The notes under the pieces were generated by a model, which made no database searches, was not told the origin of the DNA, and worked only from the letters and a program-made list of their open reading frames with translations. The position numbers and the translations under genes are program-made. A DNA stretch of 64,000 nucleotides from Mycolicibacterium rutilum (lineage in GTDB: Bacteria > Actinomycetota > Actinomycetes > Mycobacteriales > Mycobacteriaceae): positions 5,580,001-5,644,000 of the forward strand of contig NZ_LT629971.1 in the NCBI RefSeq assembly GCF_900108565.1, given 5' to 3'. Shown one piece after another: positions 1-8,143 of the stretch. Positions within the stretch are counted from its first letter, which is position 1, and every line of letters begins with the position of its first letter.

Positions 1-1200
1 GGCGACCACGTGGCCGCGGGTCAGCGCGAACAACGCCACCGCCGCGGCCGCCGCCGCGCCGAACATCACGACGCCCATCGGCACCGCGCTGCTGCTGCCG
101 GCCAGCCCCACCAGCGGCGGCGTCACCGCGCCCGTGCCGTACTGCAGGAAGCCGAGCACCGCCGAGCCGGACCCGGCGGCATGACGGACCTCGGTGACCG
201 CCAGGCTGGTCGCGTTGGCGTAGACGAAGCCGACCGCGGCCATGAAGCCGGCCATCAGCGCGACGGTCGCCCAGGGCGTCACCCCGCCGACGGTCACGTC
301 GACCAGCATCAGCGTCGCGTCCACCACCATGGCCGCCACGCCGAACACCAGTACGCGCCGCGGGCCGAAGCGCCCGACCACGCGCGCCGAGATCGCGCTG
401 CTGACCCCGACGGCGATCGCGCACCCGCCGAAGGTGAATGCGTAGGCCTGCGGTGAGAGCCCGATGATGTTCTGGAGGACGAACGGCGACGCCGAGATGT
501 AGGCGAACATCCCCGCCGCGGCGAACGCCATGGTCAGCGTGTAGCCGAGGTAGTACCGGTTGCCCAGGACGCTGCGGGCACTGCTCGCCAGGTTGCCCAG
601 TCCACCCGGTCGGCGCAGCTCCGGCGGCAGTGACTCGTCGACCAGGAACACCACGCCCGCCACCATCAGCAGGTTGATCGCCGCCAGCGCGACAAACACG
701 GCACGCCAACCGAATCCGGTGACGATCGTGCCGCCCAGCACCGGGGCGATGATGGGTGCCAGCACCCCGATCAGCATCATCACCGCGAACAGCCGCGCCG
801 CCTCCGCGCCGCGGGACCGGTCGGCGATGATCGCACGGGAGATCACCACCCCGGCCGCACCGGTGAGGCCCTGCACGAACCGCAGCGCGATGAGGACGCC
901 GATCGACGGCGCGACGATGCACAGCGCGGTGGCGATCAGGCACGCGACGCTGCCGATGATCAGCGGACGCCGGCGCCCGAACTGGTCCGAAAGTGTCCCG
1001 ATCACCAGCTGACCCGAGGCCAGGCCGACGAGGAAGGCGGTCAGGGTGAGTTGCACCGACGACGCCGCCGTGCCGAATTCCGTTGCCATGCGCGGGAACG
1101 CCGACAGGTACATGTCGATGGACAACGGGGTGACGGCGTTGAGCAACGCGAGCACGATGATCAGCAGCGCCGAGATTTTCGGCCGCGTTCGGAGTGTCAT
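1..1200 (-). CDS. Bcr/CflA-family MFS drug exporter, 3' end outside the window
   Basis: Reading leftward from the ATG at 1200 gives an open frame of 400 codons that runs off the window start without a stop. The protein begins MTLRTRPKISALLI and has the even spacing of hydrophobic helices of a 12-TM major facilitator. The loop after helix 2 reads GTLSDQFGRRRPL, the classic MFS motif A, and LSIDMYLSAFP early in helix 1 is typical of the Bcr/CflA drug-resistance subgroup. It should export small toxic compounds by proton antiport across the inner membrane; the substrate cannot be read. It is divergent from a MarR regulator with only about 70 bases between them, so local repression is the obvious inference. 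Family assignment is firm; specificity is unknown. Confidence 0.88.
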   Translation of the reverse strand, partial: MTLRTRPKISALLIIVLALLNAVTPLSIDMYLSAFPRMATEFGTAASSVQLTLTAFLVGLASGQLVIGTLSDQFGRRRPLIIGSVACLIATALCIVAPSIGVLIALRFVQGLTGAAGVVISRAIIADRSRGAEAARLFAVMMLIGVLAPIIAPVLGGTIVTGFGWRAVFVALAAINLLMVAGVVFLVDESLPPELRRPGGLGNLASSARSVLGNRYYLGYTLTMAFAAAGMFAYISASPFVLQNIIGLSPQAYAFTFGGCAIAVGVSSAISARVVGRFGPRRVLVFGVAAMVVDATLMLVDVTVGGVTPWATVALMAGFMAAVGFVYANATSLAVTEVRHAAGSGSAVLGFLQYGTGAVTPPLVGLAGSSSAVPMGVVMFGAAAAAAVALFALTRGHVVA

Positions 1201-1224
1201 GGGATCCTTGCAGATAGCTATACA

Positions 1225-1252
1225 GACATATCTATCGTGCAATAGATATGTC
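1225..1252. promoter_or_regulatory. Perfect 11-bp inverted repeat, probable MarR operator
   Basis: GACATATCTAT (1225-1235) is followed after six bases by its exact reverse complement ATAGATATGTC (1242-1252). It lies in the 69-base gap between the divergent exporter and MarR genes, is AT-rich in a GC-rich background, and has the size and symmetry of a MarR-dimer site. It ends 17 bases before the MarR start, so binding would block both promoters. Confidence 0.75.
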
Positions 1253-1269
1253 CTCATATGTAAGCTGAT

Positions 1270-1809
1270 GTGATGGATGACACCTCGGTCCGCGAACTCG
1301 CGGGTGTGCTGCACGAGCTGGCGTGGCGCATCGCCCGGCTAGGACCGGCCAAGGCGGGTGTCGAACCGCTGCCCTCGTCGGAGTTGGCGGTGCTGCGGGC
1401 GATCATGGATCGGCCCGGCAGCAGCGTGTCCGAGGTCGCAGCACAGATCGCGATGCAGTCGAGCAATGTCAGCGCGGCGGTGCGCTCACTCGCCGAACGT
1501 GGGCTGGTCGACAAACGCCAGCACCAGCACGACCGCCGAATCTCAGTGCTACAACCCAGCTCTCGGGCCCTCGCCGAGCGCGAGGCCATCGACGACGCGG
1601 TGCTCGGCACCGTCACCGCCGCGTTGACACCGCTGGCGCCCGACAGCGTCGCCGCACTGTTGAACGCGATCCCCGCGATGCGGGAACTGACCCGCGAGGT
1701 CGTGGCGTCCGGGCGGGCTGCTCAGGTCACCCACCCGGAGCCTCGAAACGTCAGGCAGCCAGGCGCTTCTCGCGCCTCCGCGCCCGCGCGGCCGCGATCG
1801 CCGACTTGA
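1270..1809 (+). CDS. MarR-family transcriptional regulator
   Basis: 179 codons with a central winged helix: the segment VSEVAAQIAMQSSNVSAAVR is the recognition helix region and GLVDKRQHQHDRRISVL is the wing with the DxR signature of MarR proteins. Start is GTG 1270 or the immediately following ATG 1273. MarR proteins are usually 140-150 residues. The extra C-terminal tail (from about residue 150, Arg/Ala/Pro rich) is encoded by DNA that also codes, on the other strand, for the end of desA3; the two genes overlap tail to tail over 1751-1809. The palindrome upstream and the divergent exporter suggest an autoregulated efflux switch induced by a ligand that I cannot name. Confidence 0.85.
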   Translation: MMDDTSVRELAGVLHELAWRIARLGPAKAGVEPLPSSELAVLRAIMDRPGSSVSEVAAQIAMQSSNVSAAVRSLAERGLVDKRQHQHDRRISVLQPSSRALAEREAIDDAVLGTVTAALTPLAPDSVAALLNAIPAMRELTREVVASGRAAQVTHPEPRNVRQPGASRASAPARPRSPT

Positions 1810-2977
1810 GCCCGCGGCGCTGGCCCGGCTCCAGTTCGGCGAACATCCGCTCGCTGCGGGTTTCGGGTGCGTCGTCGGCGGTGTCGCGAAGGAACTTGTC
1901 CGGCAACGACAGCTTGGCGATCGTGCGCCAGGTCTTGCCGTACTGCACCAGGAACGAACCCGTCGTATAGGGCAGGTCGTACTTGTCGCACACCTGCCGC
2001 ACGCGGGTCGAGATCTCATGCAACCGGTTGCTGGGCAGGTCCGGATACAGGTGATGCTCGATCTGGTGGCACAGGTTGCCGCTCATGAAGCGCAGCACGG
2101 GGCCGTTCTCGAAATTGGCGCTGCCCAGCATCTGGCGCAGGTACCACTGCCCCTTGGACTCGCCGACCATGTCGGTCTTGGTGAACTTCTCGGCGCCGTC
2201 AGGGAAGTGACCGCAGAAGATCACCGCGTTGGACCAGACGTTGCGGATCACGTTCGCCACGGCGTTGGCCGTCAGCGTCGACCGGTACGTCGCACCCGGC
2301 GACAGCGAGGTCAACGCGGGGTAGGCGACGTAGTCCTTCACCACCTGCGCGCCCGCCTTGGCGGCGAACTCGCGGGCCCGCATCTTGCTGTCGTCGCGGT
2401 TGTCCCGGCCCTTGAAGATCTTGCCGAGCTCGACGTGCTGCAGGCCGACGCCCCACTCGAAACCGAGCGCGAGAATCGCGTTGTACAGCACGTTTCCGAG
2501 GTTGAACGGCTTCCACTTCGCATCGCGGGTGACGCGCAGCAAGCCGTAGCCCACATCGTCGTCCATGCCCAGGATGTTGGTGTACTTGTGATGCATGAAG
2601 TTGTGGGTGAAGCGCCAGTGCTTGGACGACCCGCTCATGTCCCACTCCCACGTCGAGGAGTGAATCTCGGGATCGTTCATCCAGTCCCACTGGCCGTGCA
2701 TGACGTTGTGGCCGATCTCCATGTTCTCGATGATCTTGGCCACGCCCAAGGTGACGGTGCCCGCCCACCAGGCCGAACGGCGCGAACTCGCGGCCAGCAT
2801 CAGGCGGCCCGCGACCTCCAACGCACGCTGGCCGGCGATCGTGCGGCGGATGTACCGCGCATCGCGCTCACCGCGGGAGTCCTCGATGTCCTGTCGGATC
2901 GCGTCCAACTCCACGGCCAGACTCTCGATGTCCGCGTCGGTCAGATGTGCGAACTCCGGAACGTCAGTAATTGCCAC
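1751..2977 (-). CDS. desA3: Membrane fatty acyl-CoA desaturase, DesA3-like
   Basis: 408 residues. Three histidine clusters that bind the di-iron centre are visible: HNVMH (90-94), HNFMHH (125-130) and HQIEHH (304-309), in the order and spacing of membrane acyl-lipid/stearoyl-CoA desaturases. Hydrophobic stretches lie around residues 70-90 and 160-180. The family inserts a cis double bond into stearoyl-CoA to give oleoyl-CoA, needing O2 and electrons; the adjacent oxidoreductase (3046-4182) is the known type of partner, matching the Rv3229c-Rv3230c pair of M. tuberculosis. The two genes are co-directional with a 68-base gap that contains a large palindrome, so desA3 probably also has its own regulated promoter. 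The arginine-rich C-terminus is encoded opposite the MarR gene tail. Confidence 0.93.
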   Translation of the reverse strand: MAITDVPEFAHLTDADIESLAVELDAIRQDIEDSRGERDARYIRRTIAGQRALEVAGRLMLAASSRRSAWWAGTVTLGVAKIIENMEIGHNVMHGQWDWMNDPEIHSSTWEWDMSGSSKHWRFTHNFMHHKYTNILGMDDDVGYGLLRVTRDAKWKPFNLGNVLYNAILALGFEWGVGLQHVELGKIFKGRDNRDDSKMRAREFAAKAGAQVVKDYVAYPALTSLSPGATYRSTLTANAVANVIRNVWSNAVIFCGHFPDGAEKFTKTDMVGESKGQWYLRQMLGSANFENGPVLRFMSGNLCHQIEHHLYPDLPSNRLHEISTRVRQVCDKYDLPYTTGSFLVQYGKTWRTIAKLSLPDKFLRDTADDAPETRSERMFAELEPGQRRGLKSAIAAARARRREKRLAA

Positions 2978-3004
2978 AGTCGAGCCTCCTCTCGCGTCCT
3001 ACGC

Positions 3005-3032
3005 TACCGTAACCTACGTACCCGTAGGTTAC
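3005..3032. promoter_or_regulatory. Palindromic operator upstream of desA3
   Basis: GTAACCTACG (3009-3018), four bases, then its exact complement CGTAGGTTAC (3023-3032). The block from 3005 to 3026 matches, with two differing bases, the block 4195-4216 in front of the reductase gene. It lies 28 bases before the desA3 ATG. This is the type of site bound by a TetR-family acyl-CoA sensor, but the regulator is not identifiable here. Confidence 0.7.
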
Positions 3033-3043
3033 TAGCCAGTAAA
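3028..3043. promoter_or_regulatory. Second palindrome-like motif, shared with fadE25
   Basis: GTTACTAGCCAGTAAA overlaps the end of the larger desA3 palindrome. Over 15 positions it differs by one base from GTTACTCGCCAGTAAC at 48736-48751, which sits 12 bases before fadE25. The common core TTACTnGCCAGTAA is an inverted repeat (TTACT/AGTAA, four-base spacer). Shared control of a desaturase and an acyl-CoA dehydrogenase is inferred. Confidence 0.6.
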
Positions 3044-3045
3044 CC

Positions 3046-4182
3046 TCAGACATCGAGCACACAATCGCCCGACGCGGCCGATACACAGGTCTGTACCCGG
3101 CTGCCGGGCTCGTGCTCCACCCCGGTCCGCAGGTCGCGTACGTGGCCGTCGAGCAGGCCGACGACGCACGACTGGCAGATGCCCATGCGGCAGCCGAACG
3201 GCATCCGCACACCCGCCTGCTCCCCCGCGTCCATCAACGGCGTCGCGGCGTCGACGTCCACGGTCTTGCCGCTGCGCGCGAACTCCACGGTGCCGCCCGC
3301 ACCGTGCACGGCGGTCTTGGCCACCGCGAACCGCTCGAGGTGCAGGTTCTCGGCCAGGCCCTGATCGGACCAGGCCCGCTGGGCGGAGTCGAGCATGCCT
3401 TCGGGACCGCACGCCCACGTCTGACGCTCGCGCCAGTCGGGCACGTCGTCGGCCAGCCGCGCCAGGTCCAACCGGCCCTCGGTGCGGGTGGCCCGGACCT
3501 GCAGCCGGTAGCCGGCGTGCGCGGCGGCCAGCTCGCCGAGCTCGGCGGCGAACATCACATCGGATTCGGTTGGGGCGGAATGCAAGTGGACGATGTCGGT
3601 GATCTGGTCACGACGGGCCAGCGTGCGCAGCATCGACATCACCGGCGTGATGCCGGAACCGCCGGTGAGGAACAGCACCTTGGCCGGCGCCGGGTCCGGC
3701 ATCGTGAAATTGCCCTGCGGCGCGGCCAACCGCACCACCGTGCCGGGGGCCAGCCCGTCGACCAGGTGCGTCGACAGGAACCCCTCGGGCATGGCCTTGA
3801 CCGTGATCGTGATCGTGCGACTGGTCCGCGACGGCGCCGAGGTCAGCGAGTAGGACCGCCACCGGAAGCGGCCGTCGATCTGCACGCCGATGCCGATGTA
3901 CTGGCCCGGCTCGTAGTCGAAGGTGAACCCCCACCCCGGCTTGATGACCAACGTCGCCGAGTCCTCGGTCTCACGCCGGACGTCGAGCACCCGGCCGCGC
4001 AGTTCGCGCGCCGACCACAGCGGGTTGGCCAGCTTGAGGTAGTCGTCGGGCAGCAGCGGCGTGGTGATCCGCTGCGCCAGCGTGCGCAGGGCGTGCCAGC
4101 CCGGATGCTTGTCCGCCCCGACGACCGTCGGCCGGAGAGTGTCGGCGACATTGGCCGAGACTTTGATGTGATTCTTGGCCAT
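3046..4182 (-). CDS. Ferredoxin reductase-type electron donor for DesA3
   Basis: 378 residues with three modules in order. An FAD domain has RSYSLTSAP near residues 109-117. An NAD(P)H domain has LTGGSGITPVMSML at 172-185 and CGPEGML at 258-264. A C-terminal plant-type [2Fe-2S] ferredoxin has cluster cysteines at 331, 336, 339 and 366 (GCRMGICQSC). This is the layout of the flavin/iron-sulfur oxidoreductases that carry electrons from NADPH to DesA3 in mycobacteria (Rv3230c). It precedes desA3 on the same strand. The start ATG at 4182 lies 12 bases from a copy of the desA3 operator motif, so the transcript leader must be very short or the site overlaps it; there is no clear Shine-Dalgarno sequence. 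Confidence 0.92.
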   Translation of the reverse strand: MAKNHIKVSANVADTLRPTVVGADKHPGWHALRTLAQRITTPLLPDDYLKLANPLWSARELRGRVLDVRRETEDSATLVIKPGWGFTFDYEPGQYIGIGVQIDGRFRWRSYSLTSAPSRTSRTITITVKAMPEGFLSTHLVDGLAPGTVVRLAAPQGNFTMPDPAPAKVLFLTGGSGITPVMSMLRTLARRDQITDIVHLHSAPTESDVMFAAELGELAAAHAGYRLQVRATRTEGRLDLARLADDVPDWRERQTWACGPEGMLDSAQRAWSDQGLAENLHLERFAVAKTAVHGAGGTVEFARSGKTVDVDAATPLMDAGEQAGVRMPFGCRMGICQSCVVGLLDGHVRDLRTGVEHEPGSRVQTCVSAASGDCVLDV

Positions 4183-4194
4183 GGAAACCTACGG

Positions 4195-4216
4195 TACCGT
4201 AACCTACGCTCCCGTA
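4195..4216. promoter_or_regulatory. Copy of the desA3 operator motif upstream of the reductase
   Basis: TACCGTAACCTACG (4195-4208) then two bases and CCCGTA (4211-4216) repeats the block at 3005-3026. The flanking AAACCTACGGTACC (4185-4198) adds a further related half-site in tandem. Two copies ahead of two functionally coupled genes argue for one regulator acting on both. Confidence 0.6.
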
Positions 4217-4227
4217 TCCACCCCAGA

Positions 4228-4725
4228 TCAGAGCAGTTCCAGCAGGAACGCCAGCTCCTGCGGTGCGTACCAGGCCAGGTCGTGGTCCTGCGCGTCACCA
4301 ACGACGAACTCGGCGTCCTCGTCGCCCAGGTCGGCGTCGTCGACCGCGTCGACGGCGGCCAGCACCGCCGACTCGGCCTCGGCGTTGTCGACGTAGGCCG
4401 CGATCACATCGTCGAACGCGACCGCGCCTGCCAGCCGCACCACGGCGGCGTCGAGATCGGGTCGCAGCGTCACGTCGTCGGCCTCGGCCTCGAGCACCGC
4501 GCGCCGCGGCGGCAGCTCACCGGCGCCCTCCCCACCCAACAGTCGAAGCGACGCCAGCGCCGCCTCGCGCCGCGCCACCTCCGCGAGCTCCTCGTCGTCG
4601 CCTTCGGCGTAGGACTCGCGCAGCGCCGGTGTCACGGCGAACGCAGTGCCGCTGCGGGCGTGCAGCGCCCGGTCGGCGACGAGCTGTTGCAGCATGGCCA
4701 GGGTCGCCGGGATGTAGACGCGCAC
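4228..4725 (-). CDS. Conserved actinobacterial protein of the Rv3231c family (DUF6912-like)
   Basis: 165 residues starting MRVYIPATLAMLQQL. It is acidic and alanine-rich with no membrane segment, signal peptide or catalytic motif that I recognise; the N-terminal RVYIPATLAML and the C-terminal HDLAWYAPQELAFLLE look like the conserved parts. Gene order places it where Rv3231c lies in M. tuberculosis, next to the desA3 pair. It starts 9 bases past the end of the BCCT gene on the same strand. Function is unknown; it is probably cytosolic. Confidence 0.8.
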   Translation of the reverse strand: MRVYIPATLAMLQQLVADRALHARSGTAFAVTPALRESYAEGDDEELAEVARREAALASLRLLGGEGAGELPPRRAVLEAEADDVTLRPDLDAAVVRLAGAVAFDDVIAAYVDNAEAESAVLAAVDAVDDADLGDEDAEFVVGDAQDHDLAWYAPQELAFLLELL

Positions 4726-4734
4726 CAGGCGAGG

Positions 4735-6483
4735 TTAGCCGTCCGCGCCGCTTCCGCTCGCCGGGTCCTTCTCGACCGAGATGATGAAGTCGTCGCCGTG
4801 TTCGATGACGCCGTGGATGACCGCGCTGTCGACGGCCTCCTCCGCGTACTTCTTGCGCACCACCAGCGGGTCGCGGCGCAGATCCCGCACCAGCGCCACC
4901 GCCAGGCCCACCATCACCAGGACGAACGGCAGCGCCGCGATGATCGTGATGGTCTGCAGGCCGGTCAGCGCGTCCTCCCCGCCGACCAGCAGCATCACCG
5001 CCGCGACGGCACCGGTCGCCACGCCCCAGAAGATCACCGTGCTGCGGCTGGGTTTGATGGTGCCGCGCTCGGACAGCGAGCCCATCACCACCGACGCGGC
5101 GTCGGCACCCGACACGAAGAAGATCGCGACCAGCACCATCACCAGCACGCTGGCGATGGTCGCGATCGGGTAGTTCTCGAGCAGCCCGAACAGCTGGGCC
5201 TCGATGCTGCCCTCGCCGGCGAGGTCGATACCGTCCTGCTGCTGGCGGATCGCCGACCCGCCGAACACCGCGAACCAGACCAGCGACACCAGGCTGGGCA
5301 CCAGCAGCACACCGGCGACGAACTGACGGATGGTGCGGCCCCGCGAGATTCGCGCGATGAACATCCCGACGAACGGGGTCCACGACACCCACCACGCCCA
5401 GTAGAAGATCGTCCACGACTGCAGCCACTCGTTGACGTCGGCACCTTCGGCGCCGGTGCGCGCGGACATCATCGCGATGTCGGCCAGGTAGCTACCCAGC
5501 GAGGTCGGCAGCAGGTTGAGGATGAAAACCGTTGGGCCGACGACGAATACGAACAGCGCGAGCAGCACGGCCAGCACCATGTTGATGTTGGACAGCCACT
5601 GGATGCCGCGCGCGACACCCGACACCGCCGACAGCACGAACGCGACGGTCAGCACCGTGATGATCACGACCAGGATGGTGTTGCCGGTCTCGCCGATGCC
5701 GCCGACGATCTGCAGCCCACTGCGAATCTGCAAGGCGCCCAGACCAAGTGAGGCAGCGGATCCGAACAGTGTGGCGAAGATCGCCAGCATGTCGATGACC
5801 TTGCCCCACGGGCCGTTCGCCCGCGACCCGATCAGCGGTTCGAACGCCGCGCTGATCAGCTGCAGCCGGCCCTTGCGGTACACGCCGTAGCTGATTGCCA
5901 GGCCCACCACCGCGTAGATCGCCCACGGATGCAGCGTCCAGTGGAACAGCGTGGTGGCCATCGCGTTCTGCACGGCGTCGGGATTGTCGGCCGGGCCCGT
6001 GCCGGGCGGCGGCGTCGCGAAGTGCGAGAGCGGTTCGGCCACCCCGAAGAACATCAGGCCGATCCCCATGCCCGCGCTGAACATCATCGCGACCCAGGAC
6101 ACGCCGTTGAACTCGGGTTCCTCGTCGTCGCGGCCCAGCGGGATGGACCCGTACCGGCCGATCGCCAGCCACAGGGTGAACACGACGAACCCCGAGGCGG
6201 TCAGCACGAACAGCCAGCCGGTGTTGTCCATCACCCAGGTCAGCGCGTTGCCGGAGGCGGTGGCCAGCGACGCGGTGCTGACGAACCCCCACACCAGGAA
6301 CGCGATCGCGATGACGGCGGTGACGCCGAAGACGATCCAGTCGATCCCCCGCGACCGGAAGGCCTCGGATTCGACCGGCTGGTCGAGGACCGGATGGGGT
6401 ACCACGTCGCTCGATGGTGACTTGAATGCCCGTTCGGCTGCGCGGGCTGTCGGACTCTTCTCGTTCTCAGGGCGCACAGTCAT
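4735..6483 (-). CDS. BCCT-family betaine/choline/carnitine transporter
   Basis: About 582 residues if started at ATG 6483 (MTVRPENEKSP); an upstream in-frame extension to 6609 is Cys/Arg-rich and overlaps the neighbouring gene's end, so I reject it. Twelve hydrophobic helices are evident from residue 45 on. FSAGMGIGLMFFGVAEP is the glycine-rich BCCT helix, and FYWAWWVSWTPFVGMFIARI followed by SRGRTIR is the family signature with the tryptophan box. It imports quaternary-ammonium osmoprotectants with sodium or protons. The hydrophilic tails at both ends are the kind used for osmosensing. In M. tuberculosis I recall no BCCT gene at this place, so this is an insertion into the conserved order. 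Confidence 0.92.
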   Translation of the reverse strand: MTVRPENEKSPTARAAERAFKSPSSDVVPHPVLDQPVESEAFRSRGIDWIVFGVTAVIAIAFLVWGFVSTASLATASGNALTWVMDNTGWLFVLTASGFVVFTLWLAIGRYGSIPLGRDDEEPEFNGVSWVAMMFSAGMGIGLMFFGVAEPLSHFATPPPGTGPADNPDAVQNAMATTLFHWTLHPWAIYAVVGLAISYGVYRKGRLQLISAAFEPLIGSRANGPWGKVIDMLAIFATLFGSAASLGLGALQIRSGLQIVGGIGETGNTILVVIITVLTVAFVLSAVSGVARGIQWLSNINMVLAVLLALFVFVVGPTVFILNLLPTSLGSYLADIAMMSARTGAEGADVNEWLQSWTIFYWAWWVSWTPFVGMFIARISRGRTIRQFVAGVLLVPSLVSLVWFAVFGGSAIRQQQDGIDLAGEGSIEAQLFGLLENYPIATIASVLVMVLVAIFFVSGADAASVVMGSLSERGTIKPSRSTVIFWGVATGAVAAVMLLVGGEDALTGLQTITIIAALPFVLVMVGLAVALVRDLRRDPLVVRKKYAEEAVDSAVIHGVIEHGDDFIISVEKDPASGSGADG

Positions 6484-6544
6484 GGTGGACCAATTCGACC
6501 CCCTAAGCGGTTCGCCCGTCAATCCGGCAAACGCACGGACCGCT

Positions 6545-7954
6545 CTACTTCGCGGCTTCGAGCAGCTCCTCCAGCGATTCGCGCAGCAGATCGGGCAAAA
6601 CGTCGACATCGCTCATCGCGTCGCGGTCGGCGTTGATGCCGTAGTAGACCGTGCCGTTGTACGACGTCACCCCGATCGCCAGCACCTGGTTGTGCAGCAG
6701 CGGCGGCACCGCGTACGTCTCGAGAAGTTTGGTGCCCGCGATGTACATCTGGTGCTGCGCGCCGGGCACGTTGGTGAGCAACAGGTTGAACTGGCGCGCC
6801 GAAAACGTCGTCGCGACACGGATTCCCATCGCGTGCAGGGTCGGTGGGGCGAAACCCGACAGCGTCACGATCGTTCTGGCGTCGACCAGGCTGGCCGCGG
6901 TGGACGCCGACTCGGTGGCGTGGGCGATCTGCGACAGCCGCACCACCGCGTTGCCCTCGCCGACCGGCAGGTCGACCAAGAACGGGGACACCTCGCTGAT
7001 GGCCTGGCCGGGTCCGGTCGCGTCGAGTTCGGCGTCGGGGTACACCGACATCGGCGCCATCGCCCGCACCTTCGTCGACGACGTGACCGGCTCGCCGCGC
7101 GACATCAGCCAGTTGCGCAGCGCACCGGCCACCACGGCCAGCACGACGTCGTTGACGTCGCAGTCGTAGCGCGCCCGCACCTTCCGGTAGTCCTCCAGCC
7201 GCCCGCCGGACACGGTGAACCGCCGGTTGCGCGAGACCGTGGTGTTCAGCGGGCTGTTGGGGGCGGTGCCGCGCGCGACGGTGCGTGCCACGTCGACGAC
7301 CCGGCGGCCCACGTCGACGAGCTGGCCGGCGTTGGTGGCGATGTCGACGACGGCCGAGCGCACCGCGCCGAACTGTTCGGCCGGGCGCATGATCCACTCG
7401 CCCACCGCGCCGAGCAGCAGCTGGCGGTCGCTGGGCTCGCGCAGCGGGATCCAGATGTCCTCACCGAACTCCGGCGGCTTCTGCGTCCGGTCGGCGATGA
7501 CGTGGCCGATCTCCAGCGCCGTCATCCCGTTGACCAGCGCCTGATGCGACTTGGTGTAGATCGCCAGGCGGTTCTTGGCCAGGCCCTCGATCAGGTACAT
7601 CTCCCACAGCGGCCGCGACTTGTCCAGTGGCCGGGAACCGAGCCGCGCGATCAGCTCGTGCAGCTGGGCGTCGCTGCCCGGCGACGGCAGCGCCGAGCGC
7701 CGGATGTGGTAGGTGATGTCGAAGTCGGGGTCGTCGACCCACACCGGCCGCGCCAGCCCCAGCGTCACCTCGCGCACCTTCTGCCGGTAGCGCGGGATCT
7801 GCGGGAGCCGCTGCTCGACGGTGGCGAGCAGCGTCTCGTAGCTCAGCCCGCTGCGGGGCTTGCGCAGGATCGACAGCGTCCCGACGTACATCGGGGTCGC
7901 GCTGTTCTCCAGGTGGTAGAACGCCGCGTCAGCCGCCGACAACCTGGTGACCAT
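6545..7954 (-). CDS. WS/DGAT-family acyltransferase with degenerate active-site motif
   Basis: 469 residues from ATG 7954, chosen because a purine-rich AGGGGGAGGG lies about 11 bases upstream; an ATG at 7981 would add nine residues. MVTRLSAADAAFYHLE and the later PLWEMYLIEGL block (about 116-126) are typical of wax-ester synthase / diacylglycerol acyltransferases. The catalytic HHxxxDG motif appears as HQALVNG (137-143): the second histidine is Gln and the aspartate is Asn. The first-position His remains. Most active family members keep both, so activity on fatty acyl-CoA is doubtful. Gene order matches Rv3233c-Rv3234c (Tgs3), which I recall as split in M. tuberculosis; here it is a single intact frame. 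Confidence 0.85.
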   Translation of the reverse strand: MVTRLSAADAAFYHLENSATPMYVGTLSILRKPRSGLSYETLLATVEQRLPQIPRYRQKVREVTLGLARPVWVDDPDFDITYHIRRSALPSPGSDAQLHELIARLGSRPLDKSRPLWEMYLIEGLAKNRLAIYTKSHQALVNGMTALEIGHVIADRTQKPPEFGEDIWIPLREPSDRQLLLGAVGEWIMRPAEQFGAVRSAVVDIATNAGQLVDVGRRVVDVARTVARGTAPNSPLNTTVSRNRRFTVSGGRLEDYRKVRARYDCDVNDVVLAVVAGALRNWLMSRGEPVTSSTKVRAMAPMSVYPDAELDATGPGQAISEVSPFLVDLPVGEGNAVVRLSQIAHATESASTAASLVDARTIVTLSGFAPPTLHAMGIRVATTFSARQFNLLLTNVPGAQHQMYIAGTKLLETYAVPPLLHNQVLAIGVTSYNGTVYYGINADRDAMSDVDVLPDLLRESLEELLEAAK

Positions 7955-8143
7955 CGCGGTGCCAGCCCTCCCCCTGATCATCGCGGTTCCGCCGCGAGTG
8001 TCGCAGACCCCGCCACGCTAGCCGCCGACCCTGGGTCCCCGCATTGCGGGTGCAATGAACCCCCTGCCAATCATGCGATCATGAAGGGGTCTGTGACTCT
8101 CCGGCAGACGCGTCCCGTCACGCCGATCAGCTGGAGAACACCC

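Noticed and set aside
3112..5751. Long open frame antisense to the reductase, Rv3231c-like and BCCT genes
   Set aside because: Arg/His/Gln-rich shadow crossing three well-supported genes; no motif or start signal.
5951..8143. Upstream extension of the Rv3235-type frame
   Set aside because: The same frame stays open by GC bias across the opposite BCCT and WS/DGAT genes; the protein starts at 8144 with its own ribosome site.
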